This document shows, in pieces, positions 1 through 10,700 of a stretch of DNA of 64,000 nucleotides (position 1 is its first letter; each line of letters opens with the position of its first letter). A program made the position numbers and the translations under genes. Under the pieces are notes generated by a model that saw only the letters and a list, made by a program, of their open reading frames with translations, ran no database searches and was not told the origin of the DNA. The stretch lies in NCBI GenBank assembly GCA_026874595.1, contig CM049310.1:28195058-28259057 (forward strand), given 5' to 3'. The DNA is from Sipunculus nudus (taxonomy: Eukaryota > Annelida > Sipuncula > Golfingiida > Sipunculidae).

Positions 1-313
1 TGGTACCATGAAAAATCTGAAAAATATGAGCAAAATAAGAATGGCATTATTCTGCACCTTTGCTAAACAAAGAAATATCTTGAAGGAAAATATAAACCCT
101 ATTTGATAAATCTGATATTCATGTTATTACTTAATATTAAACATTTTATTCAATGTCAATGGATTGTCCATATTTTTATGTCATTTCCAAATGCTGGACA
201 GAAACATGAAATTATAATTATCATCAAAACTAATCAGTGCACATTAGTGGAACAGACAAACATTTTGAAACAGAGGTGATATTTTATTATTATAATTTTT
301 TTTGCATTTGCAG

Positions 314-778
314 GTAGATATTCGTGGTGACAGCCCCCTGACTTCAGCCTTCCTTCTTGATCTACAAGACGTCATCAGACAGCTCATGCAGCACTGCCCA
401 GGACTGTGTAGAAACTACGGACCAACAGCAGAACCAAACCCTCTCCACAAAATAGCTCTGCATTTAGCCATCAGGCCGCTGTTCTGGCTGCCTAGACGAC
501 ACAAGACTGAAAACCTAGAGACTTCACTGGGATTGTTAAGGTTATTAATGGAAGGTGGTTATACCCCAACACTTGAGGATGTTCAGATGTTAAACCAGTC
601 AGCCATCAGCCCAGAGGTTCTAGAGCTAATAGAAAGTGAAGCTACTCATGTGCAGAGTTTGTCTCGCCTGTGCCGAGTACTCATTAGAAATGTGTTATGG
701 GACCAACTGCATGTCAAGGTGGACCAGCTTCCTGTGCCAAACCAGATCAGGAAAAATTTATTGTTGACTAATTTGTAA
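314..778 (+). CDS. Last coding exon of an ankyrin-repeat and SOCS-box (ASB-like) protein, 5' part outside window
   Basis: The exon begins after a pyrimidine-rich acceptor ending TTTGCAG at 313 and stays open for 154 codons to TAA at 776-778. The C-terminal 40 residues (about 653-775) match a SOCS box: a BC-box of the form S-L-x-x-L-C-R-x-x-I-R, which in this family binds Elongin B/C, followed by a Cul5-box type L-P-V-P and a leucine-rich end. The upstream residues, with segments such as L-H-K-I-A-L-H-L-A-I and L-L-R-L-L-M-E-G-G-Y, resemble degenerate ankyrin repeats, the usual arrangement in ASB proteins. Such proteins are substrate receptors of Cullin-5 ubiquitin ligases. The N-terminal ankyrin exons lie upstream of the window, so the ASB subtype cannot be named. 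The frame has no ATG at the 5' end, which fits an internal exon boundary. The SOCS call is firm; the ASB assignment is probable. Confidence 0.78.
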   Translation, partial: VDIRGDSPLTSAFLLDLQDVIRQLMQHCPGLCRNYGPTAEPNPLHKIALHLAIRPLFWLPRRHKTENLETSLGLLRLLMEGGYTPTLEDVQMLNQSAISPEVLELIESEATHVQSLSRLCRVLIRNVLWDQLHVKVDQLPVPNQIRKNLLLTNL

Positions 779-862
779 CAAGTTACCTGAATCAGTATAA
801 ATGGTTTTTTTGCTAGCCATGAAATTCCCTGGGTATTCTGTCATCATCGAGGATGATTTTAC

Positions 863-868
863 AATAAA
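863..868 (+). terminator. Candidate polyadenylation signal for the SOCS-box gene
   Basis: AATAAA lies 85 bases after the stop codon of the SOCS-box exon in AT-rich DNA. It is the nearest canonical hexamer. A longer 3' UTR using a later signal cannot be excluded. Confidence 0.45.
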
Positions 869-2130
869 GGAATAGTCATTATTGTTTATCCTATTTTACT
901 GACAGATGGACAATAGTTTCTGATCCTTTTCCTGCAGTTAACTGGATTTCAGTGCCTGTATGGTTACATCTACACACCTTGAAAGTGTTCCTGCTCATTG
1001 TACTGACATGAAGATGCAGGTACATCCAGTGAAACCTTGTTGGTTTAAGAAAATTTCATTTTAAATTTTCTGTTAAACTTATTTCATAGGACTTTTTTTT
1101 TAGTCAGAAGACTTCATCATAAAACTCCCATGATGCAAGAAACAAAACATCAGTTTTGGCATATTGAGATTTAGATTCCAAGTCAGCCACCAGGTGTCTG
1201 CTTGCAAACTGGTAGTTTTAGGGTAGCAATGCTTAGCTTGACTATCTGTGTAATATTCATGAAAAAAGTTCTCCAGGTGCAGATTAAGCATTAAGATATG
1301 GACCAGCAAGAAATACTCAATCTGATTTCATGATACCCAGTAGTAACTGCAGGTTTTCACTATTTTAGTCTGGTTTATTTTTGCTGAAACAAAGTTTTAT
1401 TTGCAATCACTGGTGCTGTGGGGTTTGTGAATCTTATACCCCAGGATCTCTGCCTAGATTGACTAGATTTTTTTATGAAGTCTCTTCACTGCCTACAGAA
1501 AGCATACAATATTTTAAAACTTCACATTGTTGTGGAAAATGTAGATCTACCTGTGCTGCCCCTTTCAGATGATCTTGATACTAAACCATGAAAGGTGCAT
1601 GGACCAAGGTTCAAATGTTTCTGATTCAGTGCTTATCAGAATCATCTTCAGTTTTGTTAAAGATAATTTGTATGGAGTAAACATTTGTAAATTATGGCAT
1701 TTAAATTGATTAACAAATACAGAGCTGTAGATGCGTCTGTTGTACAAATATGGCACATCAAGGCTGTACACACAACTTCAGGAAGTGAAAAAGGAAGATG
1801 AAACATGCTATTTTAATAATTTGTGAGCCACAATCCAGATCAAGGATTTCTTTGTAAACAGACCTGCAGAAGTGAACCTTTATTTACATGTGTATTCTTG
1901 GTTGTTGTTTATCACCCGTATGGTGATGATCTTTGTGTTAGTGATATAGTTACAGGTTTTTACAGTGTTTTATGTTTACTGTTGTTTAAAGTGTCTCGTT
2001 ATTGTTTGTTGGCGGTAATGGTACACTGCTTTACCACAATGCTTTAGTCATGAGTTTATAATGTGGGGTAAAAGTGATAGTAAATGATAGGGGTGCACTT
2101 CAGAATGGTCTAGTCTGTAAGGTAATAACC

Positions 2131-2172
<42 letters not shown>

Positions 2173-3426
2173 TCATCTGGATCACTACATTTTCCAATAT
2201 TTGTAACAGTTTATGGTTTCATGTCCCTGTACCAAGAGCCCATTGTCATAATTTGAGTATTTTATAAGTCTGTTGCTCCTGTGTGCAACAGTTAATTTGC
2301 TGAGATGTTAGAGGTCATGGATTGTCCCTTTTAATGTGAACTAGAACATGAACTCCACCTTGTGACTGTCTAAGTATAATTGCTGTAGATACACAGTGTA
2401 GACATGAACAATAAGTTATACCAATCTTGAAAAATAGGGCATGCTGTGTAAATTATTTGCCTTTTTGGCAAAATCATATAGAACTGAGCTTAGATAAGTG
2501 GCTAGTAACTATATGTTACCTACATGAACCAAGGCTAGCCATAGTGACCTCTGGTGGCAGCATATGTATTAAAACTACTCCTTCAAAAAGGACACTGGCT
2601 GTTGTTACTGCTATAAAGAGTTTTAGCCTGTGGAAGAGGTTGTTTCCACAGAGAATTTATATGGGTATGAGGATTTGGGAGTATTTAGGATCAGGACCAG
2701 GTCAAAGGTGAAAGGTGAATATGAGTAGAATAAGGATACTGCAGGTGGAGACCGCAGCTGTGACACAGATAATGTTGATGATACAGTTTTAAAAATTGCC
2801 TGCCTACACGCAGGGATGATAATAACAAATATTTCATTGTAATGTTGTGGATATCTCTGCTTAAAGAATACCATGTTTACATTTATATAAGTCAGGCAAC
2901 AAGAATTAAGTATAATTTTAATGCTAGTCATACATTTGAAACTTGCAGGTATGTCAGGTGTACTCACATAATACGGGAATTCAAGTTGAACCAGTATTTC
3001 ACTCTTCTGCAAAATGATATTTTATGGGCAGAATAAACTCATTCATGCACATTTGAGTTTTAGTTTGATTGTATACAAACAAAATAGCAGTTTGGTACTC
3101 ATTGAATTCAACAGTTCATGAATATGACTAATCTTGTGCACTTGGAAATTAACGGGTGCTGACTTACAGCAAGCTTCATCGTAACCCTAACAGCTGGACA
3201 GACAGGTATTATAAAACAAGAGACCCAGGGGTCTGATGTTCACTCTGTTAATTACTGTATATGATGATGGGTGATTAAGAAAAACTAAATGTAAAAATAC
3301 CATTCAAGCATTTCCCAGTTGACAAGATGCTATTGCACATGTTCCAAGAGTGATCAAACTAAAATTATAGAGAAAAGGATGAACAGGACATAGAGTAATC
3401 TGAAGGCAATAGTTTAAGTTCTGTTA
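869..3426. other. Non-coding stretch, no gene recognised
   Basis: AT-rich sequence that may include further 3' UTR of the SOCS-box gene. Only short frames occur on either strand and none has a recognisable motif or good splice sites. The one clear feature is the TG microsatellite at 2132-2171. Confidence 0.5.
2132..2171 (+). repeat. (TG)20 microsatellite
   Basis: About 20 uninterrupted TG dinucleotides. Confidence 0.95.
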
Positions 3427-4275
3427 AGATGCTATTTTGAAAATAATAAATAAAAAAACTCATTTTATTTCCCTTCCTTTAAGGAATCGTTTTCTTTGAT
3501 ATGAAAGCCAAAATATTAATACTTTATGAAATGTTTTGGAAAGAGCAGTAAAGAGCATTACAGCCTGCAGAAAAAAGGTAAATACTGGTGGTGCCACCTG
3601 CAGGTCAAAATAAAACAGCAGTCATATGCTAAATATTCTTGTGAAATTTTGTGCTAAAGACTGCAGCAGTTCCCGAGATATTTGGTAACAGACATTACAT
3701 CATGTATGCAAACACAACGAACTGTCAAAATTTGACTTTCCATTAAGACGCCATCTTGAAAATAATGTGACAGAATTTATACTCATTTATTCCTCTTCTT
3801 TTAAGGAATTGTTTAATTTAATACGAAAGCCAAAATATTAATACTTTTTGACATATATTGGATAAAGCAGGAAAGACCATTACAACCTGATGGAAATAGT
3901 TCAACACAGGTGGCCCGAACTGCAGGTAAAACTCAAATAGCAGTCTCCTGATCAAAATTCCTGTATAAAATGGTACTGAAGGCTGCTGCAGTTCCTAAAA
4001 TATTTGGTAACACACATGACTTGTACGTAACTCATCAAATTGTCAAATTTTGCGATCGACACAATATGAAGTTTCCGTGGAGACGCCCTCTTGAAAATGA
4101 CTTGACTGATTTCATACTCAAACGATTCCCCTTCCCCTATGGAACTGTTGACTGTGATATGAAAGCCAGCAGAAAGTAGGTCAACACAGGTGGCGCCACC
4201 AAAAGCTTATTTTCATCACATGATAAAAAAGTCTCCACAGTTTCAAGATGATACATGCAGCGGCTGTTGAGATAT
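3427..4275. repeat. Imperfect tandem repeat, about three units of 320-335 bp
   Basis: Three units start at about 3427, 3746 and 4081, each opening with AGA(T/C)GC(C)..TCTTGAAAAT and followed by a T-rich block, then GAAAGCC(A). Each unit later carries a palindrome-like core: GGTGGTGCCACC at 3587-3598, a degraded version near 3910, and GGTGGCGCCACC at 4189-4200. The segment GCAGTTCCxxAxATATTTGGTAAC follows in the first two. The third unit is shortened. The sequence is non-coding and probably belongs to a dispersed repeat family, since a related array occurs at 14161-14735. Confidence 0.7.
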
Positions 4276-4764
4276 TTTGGAACAGGCGGTGGACAGTGGA
4301 CGCCGCGGCAGCGCAGAAGACAGAGTGAACTAAAATGCAACCGGGGGTCGTTTGAACATCCCCCTCCCCCCAAGGTTTCGTTTACATTCCGACAGCAATA
4401 TACCACTAAATTTTACGTATCATAGTTAAATGTGCAAATTTAAGTCGGGGTCACAAAAAAAAAATTTTGGTGAAGAAATTTCTAACATAAGTAGTTCGGC
4501 AGTGATGATTTCTATAAATAATATTATCAGTAATACTTGCATTGATTAATAAATTAATAAAACATCATATAGTTAAAATCAACCGAAAATGGGACAAAGG
4601 ATAATAGTTAATAGTTCCAATCAAAAACTGCATTGAGCATTTATGATAGCCTTTCCTGTTTTAAATTCGCTGTTTTGAAAGTGCAGCTCGATCCCCACTC
4701 ATTTCTACTCACAGTTTTTAATGTCACATTTAGTGATTAAAAATAGTTTTCTGTCTCTCCTCTT

Positions 4765-5600
4765 TTACAGATAAGTGCTTTCAAGAACGTCCAAATCAAA
4801 TGATGTGTTTTGATTAATGTCACTATTGTGGCCGTCTTTAATTTTTGTATCGACCTCGTTTTTACTGTCATATTTCAAAGTGGAAACTTCACATTTAACC
4901 TCTTTGGATCTTCTCTCTGTCGTCTCCATAGCAGCAGACTGCTCATTGGATATCGTGCTCACACTCCTCTTTTCATTGGCTGTACCGAAGGCAGTAATGG
5001 TGATTCCCTCAATTTGTTCCTGTGACGATGATATGGTGGACCACTTGTCATTTTTAGCCAATGAGCAACCAGCTTCCTCGTCTACGACTTCAGGCATCCT
5101 GTCACTCGGACTGAAGCTGCTAGAAGAAGCACTCCTTTGGTACTGGGAGGTTTGTCGCTTCAGCGACGCCGTGGCACGGACGCTGCTGTCACGTGACGCC
5201 TTCCTCCGGCTCATCTTGGACAACAACTGTTTGCCTGCTGCAGCAAGCAATGGAAAATGATCAGGACCCAGGGATTTTCTTGCCGCACTGTTCTGACGTA
5301 GAAGACTGTAGAAGGAACTTACAGAGCTGTTTAGCGACCATCCTTTTCTGCTAAGCGAACCCAGTCCGTCCAGTGTTTTCCATCTTGCCTGGCACACCAC
5401 ATAGAGTATGGCCACGCAAAATGCTAAGGCCAAGTTCTCGGCGATACACGAACTGACTACACTAACAGCGATCCGACCAGACTCCAAATCACATTCCAAG
5501 TCCTCCGTACTGAATGTGTAATCCCCGTCTTTGCCTGTACTGAAGCATGTCGCCTGGCCATCTATGTCATAAAGCTTGACGTCCAGGAAGCCGTCCTTCG
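4765..5600 (-). CDS. GRDP-like gene, last coding exon with membrane helix and tail
   Basis: The exon starts after acceptor TAATTTCTAG (AG at 5602-5601) and ends at TAA (4767-4765). Residues 577-618 are extracellular- or lumenal-type, with L-Y-D-I-D-G-Q and T-G-K-D-G-D motifs. Residues about 633-646 form a strongly hydrophobic core (A-L-A-F-C-V-A-I-L-Y-V-V-C). The remaining tail is basic and Ser-rich at first, then acidic. The side of the membrane each part faces is inferred from the positive residues that follow the helix. Confidence 0.83.
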
Positions 5601-8184
5601 CTAGAAATTAAACGAGATCAAGAGGACTGAGAACGTAGGAGAAATGAAATTACATTTACATTATTATGTTGACGTTAAATATAATTAGTTACAGTTTTAG
5701 TGAATAATTTGTTATTCACAAAAATTATCTTTAGGACACGTAAGAATTTATTACTATTATTTTATTATTAATAATGAAATAAAATGTCCTTACAGTCAGC
5801 GATCCGCCATCTCCCAACACATATAAGCCATTCTCCCATGTGGCCATGAATTGCCATGGCAACGTCACCCGCGTCAGGGTCTAAGGTCAAGGAGCATTCG
5901 GTGCTGACCTAAAAGGAGCGACAAAAATATAATTTTAAAATGTAACTTCTGCTCTGAAGACTTGTCATCACGATTTCGTTTTATCAGAAATGTTTTGAAC
6001 GACAAGCAAATGCCTTTTCCTAAATTTATTGCTTTTGTTTACACACAATATAATACTGCATCTTAATGTTTAAGCTACCCATTAACTGCTAATACTCTCG
6101 ACGTAAATTTCTAAATGGGGAAGGAAATGCACATTTTGCACACCTGAGATGATCGGGGCAGTTCTTCTGGTTTGAGAAAGTGCGCAATGGACACTGTCTC
6201 CCCCTGGTGGTCACTTATTGTAACAGCAGGTAAACGTGTATCCATGGCGATATAACCGTCACAATGGCAGTGAGTTATCTTACAATTCAAATGTAACGTC
6301 TGAGTTCGATCAACGAGACTGTAAATAAAATAATATTATTATTGGAAAAAGAAATAGGCACTAGTCCCTGTAGTCTTTAAAGTGTCACCTTTCAAATTCG
6401 GATATATACATAAGAAAATGCCTGTCCGGACAAACTTGTTTATATAGAAGAAAACTAAGTAAAAGTTAACAGAAAGGGGCAAAGAAAAATGGTAAGACAC
6501 TTTATATATATTATATAACGATAAAAGGATCATGATTAGTTGATTTTATTTAACAGTCGTCTGACATTTTCTATTGAAATACGAGAACAATGGAATGTTT
6601 GTTTTGGAAATTATTAGGAAATTTTAGCCGAATATCTTGATGGCCGTATCGTAGCAAGATCGTATTGATATATTAAGCTATGATCAATGGGAGAATAACA
6701 GCGCTGGGTTTACCTGTCTACAGAACTGAACACTTGTATACGTACGTGTGAGTAGCAGTACTGACAACTTCTTCCACCTCCATCCCATTACCAATACCGT
6801 CGAGCCGTTCACAAGAAGCCCCAAGGAGTGCTGGATTCAAGAACACCTCATCAACACTGTCTATATCCGACCTCTCAGGGTTACCAAGATCTTTACTTCT
6901 GAAGTTAGACGCCTCTAGTCTGAACTCTAAGGGTTTTGGTCTCGGCACAATGACCTTCACCTTTACTTTCACCAGTGGGTCGGTGGAGGATATTCTTGGC
7001 AGTTCTACAGACACCTCTTTGCTGGACATTTTGCTGTCCTTAAAAAGTGTCCTTGGGACAAAGGATAATGTTCCAATATGATGTTCTCCACTGAAACACC
7101 AAGATGCGCTCCGTCCATATATGTGAAACTCAAACCCACGATGGTAGAAGACATTAAAGTCCACTGTGGCGAATCCAGTTTTGCTGCCACTGCTAATTTG
7201 CTTACCTTTAGTACCGGTTACCTCAAAAATAGTCTTATATATACTAACAGTGTCAGCCAAATGCCGACCTTCAATGACCAAGTCTTTGTCTTTGGACCAG
7301 ATCTGCTCCACACAAATGTCATCGAAACTGATCTGACACTGTCCGTTATCTGTCACCTCGGCGGAAACATGCAAACCTTTGTCAATATGGACTTCTTTGG
7401 TCGCCTGGTGATCTCTGCACATCGTACCAGGTACTAAATCGAACAGTCCAGATGTTCTTTCTGGAGGAGTTGTATCAGCGCTCAGTCTGGAGAACAACGC
7501 GTTAACGTCCTTGGCGTACGCGCCAGGGTGAAGTTTATGTGTCTTCCACATAAGAACAATGTCACATGGTATATCGTCAAGGGCTGGCACTTTGTTTACT
7601 CTTGTAAGTTTTAAGAGCCTTTCAAGAAAGGAAATGTACCTCTCTTCTGCCTTTTTCAGGAAAATCCGATCTTTGTAATGTGGGAGAGAAACCTCCTTGA
7701 AGAATTCTATATCTTCTCTTGCTCTGTTACAAAAGTCCGGTAGTTTGTAGGTTCTGTGGTTTTCTTGGTCCTCCGCCAACGCGGCCATATCTAAATCAAA
7801 CGGCTCGTCGAAGTCTTCCAGCCAGATGCCGCGGGTCTGAGAGGCGGCTTGAACATATTCCTCCCACGTGTTATTCAATTCGTGAGGTAAAACTCTCTCA
7901 CACAAAAGCTGGCAGTCGTTCTGGTATTTCTTTGCTTGGAGCATGTGTAGGTACCACACAAAGTAGACGTCCAGAGGCGGCGAGAGGCGCAACACCCCGT
8001 GACCTCGCTCCACCAGCAGGGGGAGCCAGCAGTTCTTGTAGCGCTCCACAGCTCGTGATAAGACTGGGGCTGTGGTTAACAGTTTTGCTTGTTGACTGAA
8101 ATGCTGCAGAAGGTCCAAGTGATCAGCAGCAACTGTCGACAAGTTGACCCTAATAGTGGGCTCTTTAAATCTGACGTTTGGCAT
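4765..8184 (-). CDS. GRDP/DUF1399-family protein with C-terminal membrane helix; four coding exons spliced to 854 residues
   Basis: Splicing 8184-6746, 6318-6144, 5908-5794 and 5600-4765 gives 2565 coding bases, an exact multiple of three with no internal stop; every junction is GT-AG and intron phases agree (2, 0, 1). Residues about 45-230 hold two copies of the GRDP (glycine-rich domain-containing protein, DUF1399) signature: D-V-Y-F-V-W-Y-L-H near residue 72 followed by Y-x-x-D-C, and D-I-V-L-M-W-K-T-H-K-L-H-P near residue 208. Plant homologues have D-x-x-W-I-W-H-x-H-x-L-x-P in the same two places. Residues 250-570 look beta-rich. A hydrophobic segment at about 620-646 is a likely membrane helix, followed by about 205 polar, Ser-rich residues. 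The plant glycine-rich tail is absent. The molecular function of animal members is not known to me. The start is the first ATG, 1 base after a splice acceptor (8187-8186), so a non-coding exon lies further upstream. ATTAAA on the minus strand at 4722-4717 is a possible poly(A) signal. Confidence 0.85.
5794..5908 (-). CDS. GRDP-like gene, coding exon 3
   Basis: 115 bases between an acceptor (CTCCTTTTAG, AG at 5910-5909) and a donor (GACT|GTAAGG, GT at 5793-5792). It is open through 38 codons plus 1 base and encodes a segment ending G-E-W-L-I-C-V-G-R-W-R-I-A-D. The phase fits both neighbours. Confidence 0.82.
6144..6318 (-). CDS. GRDP-like gene, coding exon 2
   Basis: 175 bases bounded by an acceptor (TTTATTTACAG, AG at 6320-6319) and a donor (CTCAG|GTGTGC, GT at 6143-6142). 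After completing the split Thr codon it is open for 58 codons and ends in phase 0. It encodes a Cys/His-containing stretch (C-K-I-T-H-C-H-C-D-G) and then a segment ending L-P-R-S-S-Q. It has no family name of its own; the evidence is frame continuity. Confidence 0.82.
6746..8184 (-). CDS. GRDP-like gene, coding exon 1 (residues 1-479 plus 2 bases)
   Basis: This large exon carries both GRDP/DUF1399 signatures and the following beta-rich region. The frame can be read on to a stop at 6718, but a donor GTACGT at 6745-6740 ends it earlier, and only that choice joins cleanly (phase 2) to the next exon. A second donor-like GTATAC lies 4 bases further on. An antisense frame at 7078-7437 is a shadow of this exon. 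Confidence 0.85.
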
Positions 8185-9075
8185 CCTGAAGTTGAGAATA
8201 AAGAATGGAAAAATAACTATAGAGTGATACAGCAATTGCTATATATTAGTATGACATAAATTTAGAGGACACTGGGGTTGTTCTAGTGTATTTGAGGCAG
8301 CGTAAATATATGAACTTCTTATATTAATATTATACATATAGTTGAATATACAGAAAACTACGTTTTTTCGTTAGTTAAAGCATGATCTCCCAATATGGAA
8401 TTCAAACATTTCATGAGGAGATGAGTTTGAATTAATGAAAACGAGTAAAGTATTTATCAAACATTTGAACATATTTGATGGTACAGAACTAAGGAAGAAC
8501 TGATCAGAAGCATGATTCAAAAACACTTCGGGGAAAAAAAACAATTGGAAACAGATCTGATTTGTAAAATAAAAGCCATAATTTTTAATTTATCGTTTAA
8601 TTTTATCAACTTTATTGTAGCTAATCGCACATAAAGTGTAATATTTGAGACACCTCCCCGCTCTTCTGGATTTTTAACAAAAAATATATTGCAGGGATAT
8701 TAGACCACTATGCTCGATCGGTTATTATGATAATTGTTTTCCTTTTAAGCGAAGAGGTATGAGCGTTATAAATAAGGAGGCAACATGCCATGTAAGCCTA
8801 CTGTTAAGATAGGGTGGTATGATAATTGAATCAGGTGAGATATAGTACAAGATAGATAAGAGTTACATACATCATTCAGAACGATGACATTCTCTAATAA
8901 AGCCGATATTTTTCATTAAGCATGTGAAATAAATCTATAACTATATGACACATTATGCAGGTTCATAAGGAAATTGCTTAAATCTCAAATACAAACTGAG
9001 GTTATACCGCTTTGTGTGTTCACGTGGATGCCATGGTCCCGCTGTGTATACTGGTGATAACCCGTACACATATAC
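8185..9075. other. Intron or upstream region of the GRDP-like gene, no exon seen
   Basis: Directly upstream (minus strand) of the coding start is a splice acceptor, CTCAACTTCAG at 8196-8186. The sequence beyond should therefore be a 5' UTR intron. No convincing upstream exon was seen here. Minus-strand donor-like sites (CAG|GTAAGG) at 11627/11626 and 10917/10916 are weak candidates for the non-coding first exon. Confidence 0.4.
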
Positions 9076-9226
9076 CACAGGCGCTTGATTTGCTATAAGT
9101 GTAGATTTCGGTTAAATTTGTTACTTTTCTGCTTCATTTCATTATAGCTAGTAGTTATAAGGAAATGACCCAGAAAAGTAACAAATTTAACCAAAATCTA
9201 CACTAATAGCAATTCAAGCGCCTGTG
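9076..9226. mobile_element. Foldback MITE, 151 bp
   Basis: Two arms of about 73 bp are near-perfect inverted complements and start CACAGGCGCTTGA on both ends. Only a few mismatches separate them and there is almost no loop. There is no coding capacity. The CAGG-type end recalls hAT elements, but flanking duplications are unclear (CACATATAC on the left, CACATACAT on the right). Confidence 0.75.
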
Positions 9227-10504
9227 CACATACATGTACCAAACCAGCGACGCTACGCAGGAATACTTGTTACTATGTCAGAATTTGAGCGGGCTCAATA
9301 TTTACTGCTCGGAGCATGTGTTATGCAAGTTTTTTTCCCTAGCATGAACAAACAGAAACGTAAGGGTATGATATTCTAAAAGATATTTCAGCAGATGGTT
9401 ATAGCCTATAATTTAAATTCTATAGATTGAGGGTTAATTATAATGGACAGTCACTGTTGTATCATGGGTTTATGGTCAAAAGAAGAACAAAATATATAGG
9501 CTATTCTATAGGCCCGTGCTATTTTAAAATAATATCATTATATTACGCTCTATCTAATTTTTTTCAATATAATTTTTATTATCAACCTTCATTCCAAATT
9601 ATCTATATATATTTCATATTTTAAAGCTTTGTTATGTGATTTCTGCCATGTTAGACTTTCATCTTCCATGCACGTTGGAAGGTGACGCTGAAGATTTTAT
9701 CATCGTCAGAACCCTAAGATTCAACAATAAATAACACATATATGGGAAGGGATTGTATAGATTCTATGTTCCTCGTTCGCATAAGGAAAAATGTCAGATG
9801 AAATGACTAATTTGTTAATGGAGACGGCAGGCAAATTTCTTCGTTTGTAAAGATGTTGTCCCCGTCAAATCAACAATTTTTTGGGGGGGTAAAAATAATA
9901 TTTCAAGGAAAGGAAGCATCGGAAAGATTAATTAATGTAGAGGCGCAGAGCGAAATCAACCGTCAGTTTTATACATAAAATGCCGACTGCACAGCGATTA
10001 GGGGAATCTACCGATCTTTGGGATGACAGGCAGTTTCGGTACCATAGGGAAAGGGACCCGCAAATTCCCGTTTTGGCTTAGCACCATGTCAGTTTCGGTC
10101 ACCTTGTAACTAGAATACTGACAGGTCAGGAAAGGCCTCGCAAAAGGCCCATAGACTTCCAGTGTCGGCTGAATGATGCTTGAAAAATAAATAAAGGACC
10201 TGAAAACTACCACAATTTCAATATATATACGTATTTATTTTACATGAATTGTACAACTATTTATACTAACTAATACATGGCATTCTCAATGGCCCGGATA
10301 ATGGCGTTCAGTATTCTGCAGGGGTGGAGGAATCCGGGGCAAACCACTAACCTTGAACAACAAAAGATGATCTGTGGAACAAGTACACATCTGATTTGTC
10401 CCCCACCTATCATGGATGTACCTGCAGGACAGGTTTTGAATACCACTTAAAAAGGACTCGCCAATGCACTAGCGGTAACTAACAGTAATACCTGTGATGA
10501 TTTG
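9227..10504. other. Non-coding stretch, no gene recognised
   Basis: AT-rich DNA with only short frames. A minus-strand frame at 10213-9998 has a slightly coding-like composition but no motif and no clear splice pair. Confidence 0.4.
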
Positions 10505-10700
10505 ATAAATGTGTCAAGGTCATCCAAATTCGAACTTGACCTATAATCCTTCATTAGAGAAGCACCAATGTTGTGAATGTGCATGGTGATACAGCCTCTA
10601 ATTCTTTTCGAGTTATTGCGCTAACATTATTATAGCCTAGGTCATCTCTGTGACCTTGAGGGTCTCGGTCATACATATTCGAACTTAACCTGGGGAGAGA
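10505..10700. repeat. Diverged tandem repeat with unit of about 145-160 bp
   Basis: The block GGTCAT(C/A)CA(A/T)ATTCGAACTT at 10522 recurs at 10668. Between them are GAGTTATTGCGCTAACA and GTGACCTTGAG. The pattern suggests a little more than one unit of a decayed dispersed repeat. It contains TCAAGGTCA (10516-10524), which matches nuclear-receptor half-site extensions, but in a repeat this is likely to be coincidental. Confidence 0.45.

Noticed and set aside
2623-3012. 129-codon minus-strand frame
   Set aside because: No motif; the overlapping plus frames are equally open and the region is AT-rich.
4810-5260. Plus-strand frames of 71 and 147 codons
   Set aside because: Antisense to the last exon of the GRDP-like gene.
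7078-7437. 119-codon plus-strand frame
   Set aside because: Antisense shadow of coding exon 1 of the GRDP-like gene, which has family motifs on the other strand.
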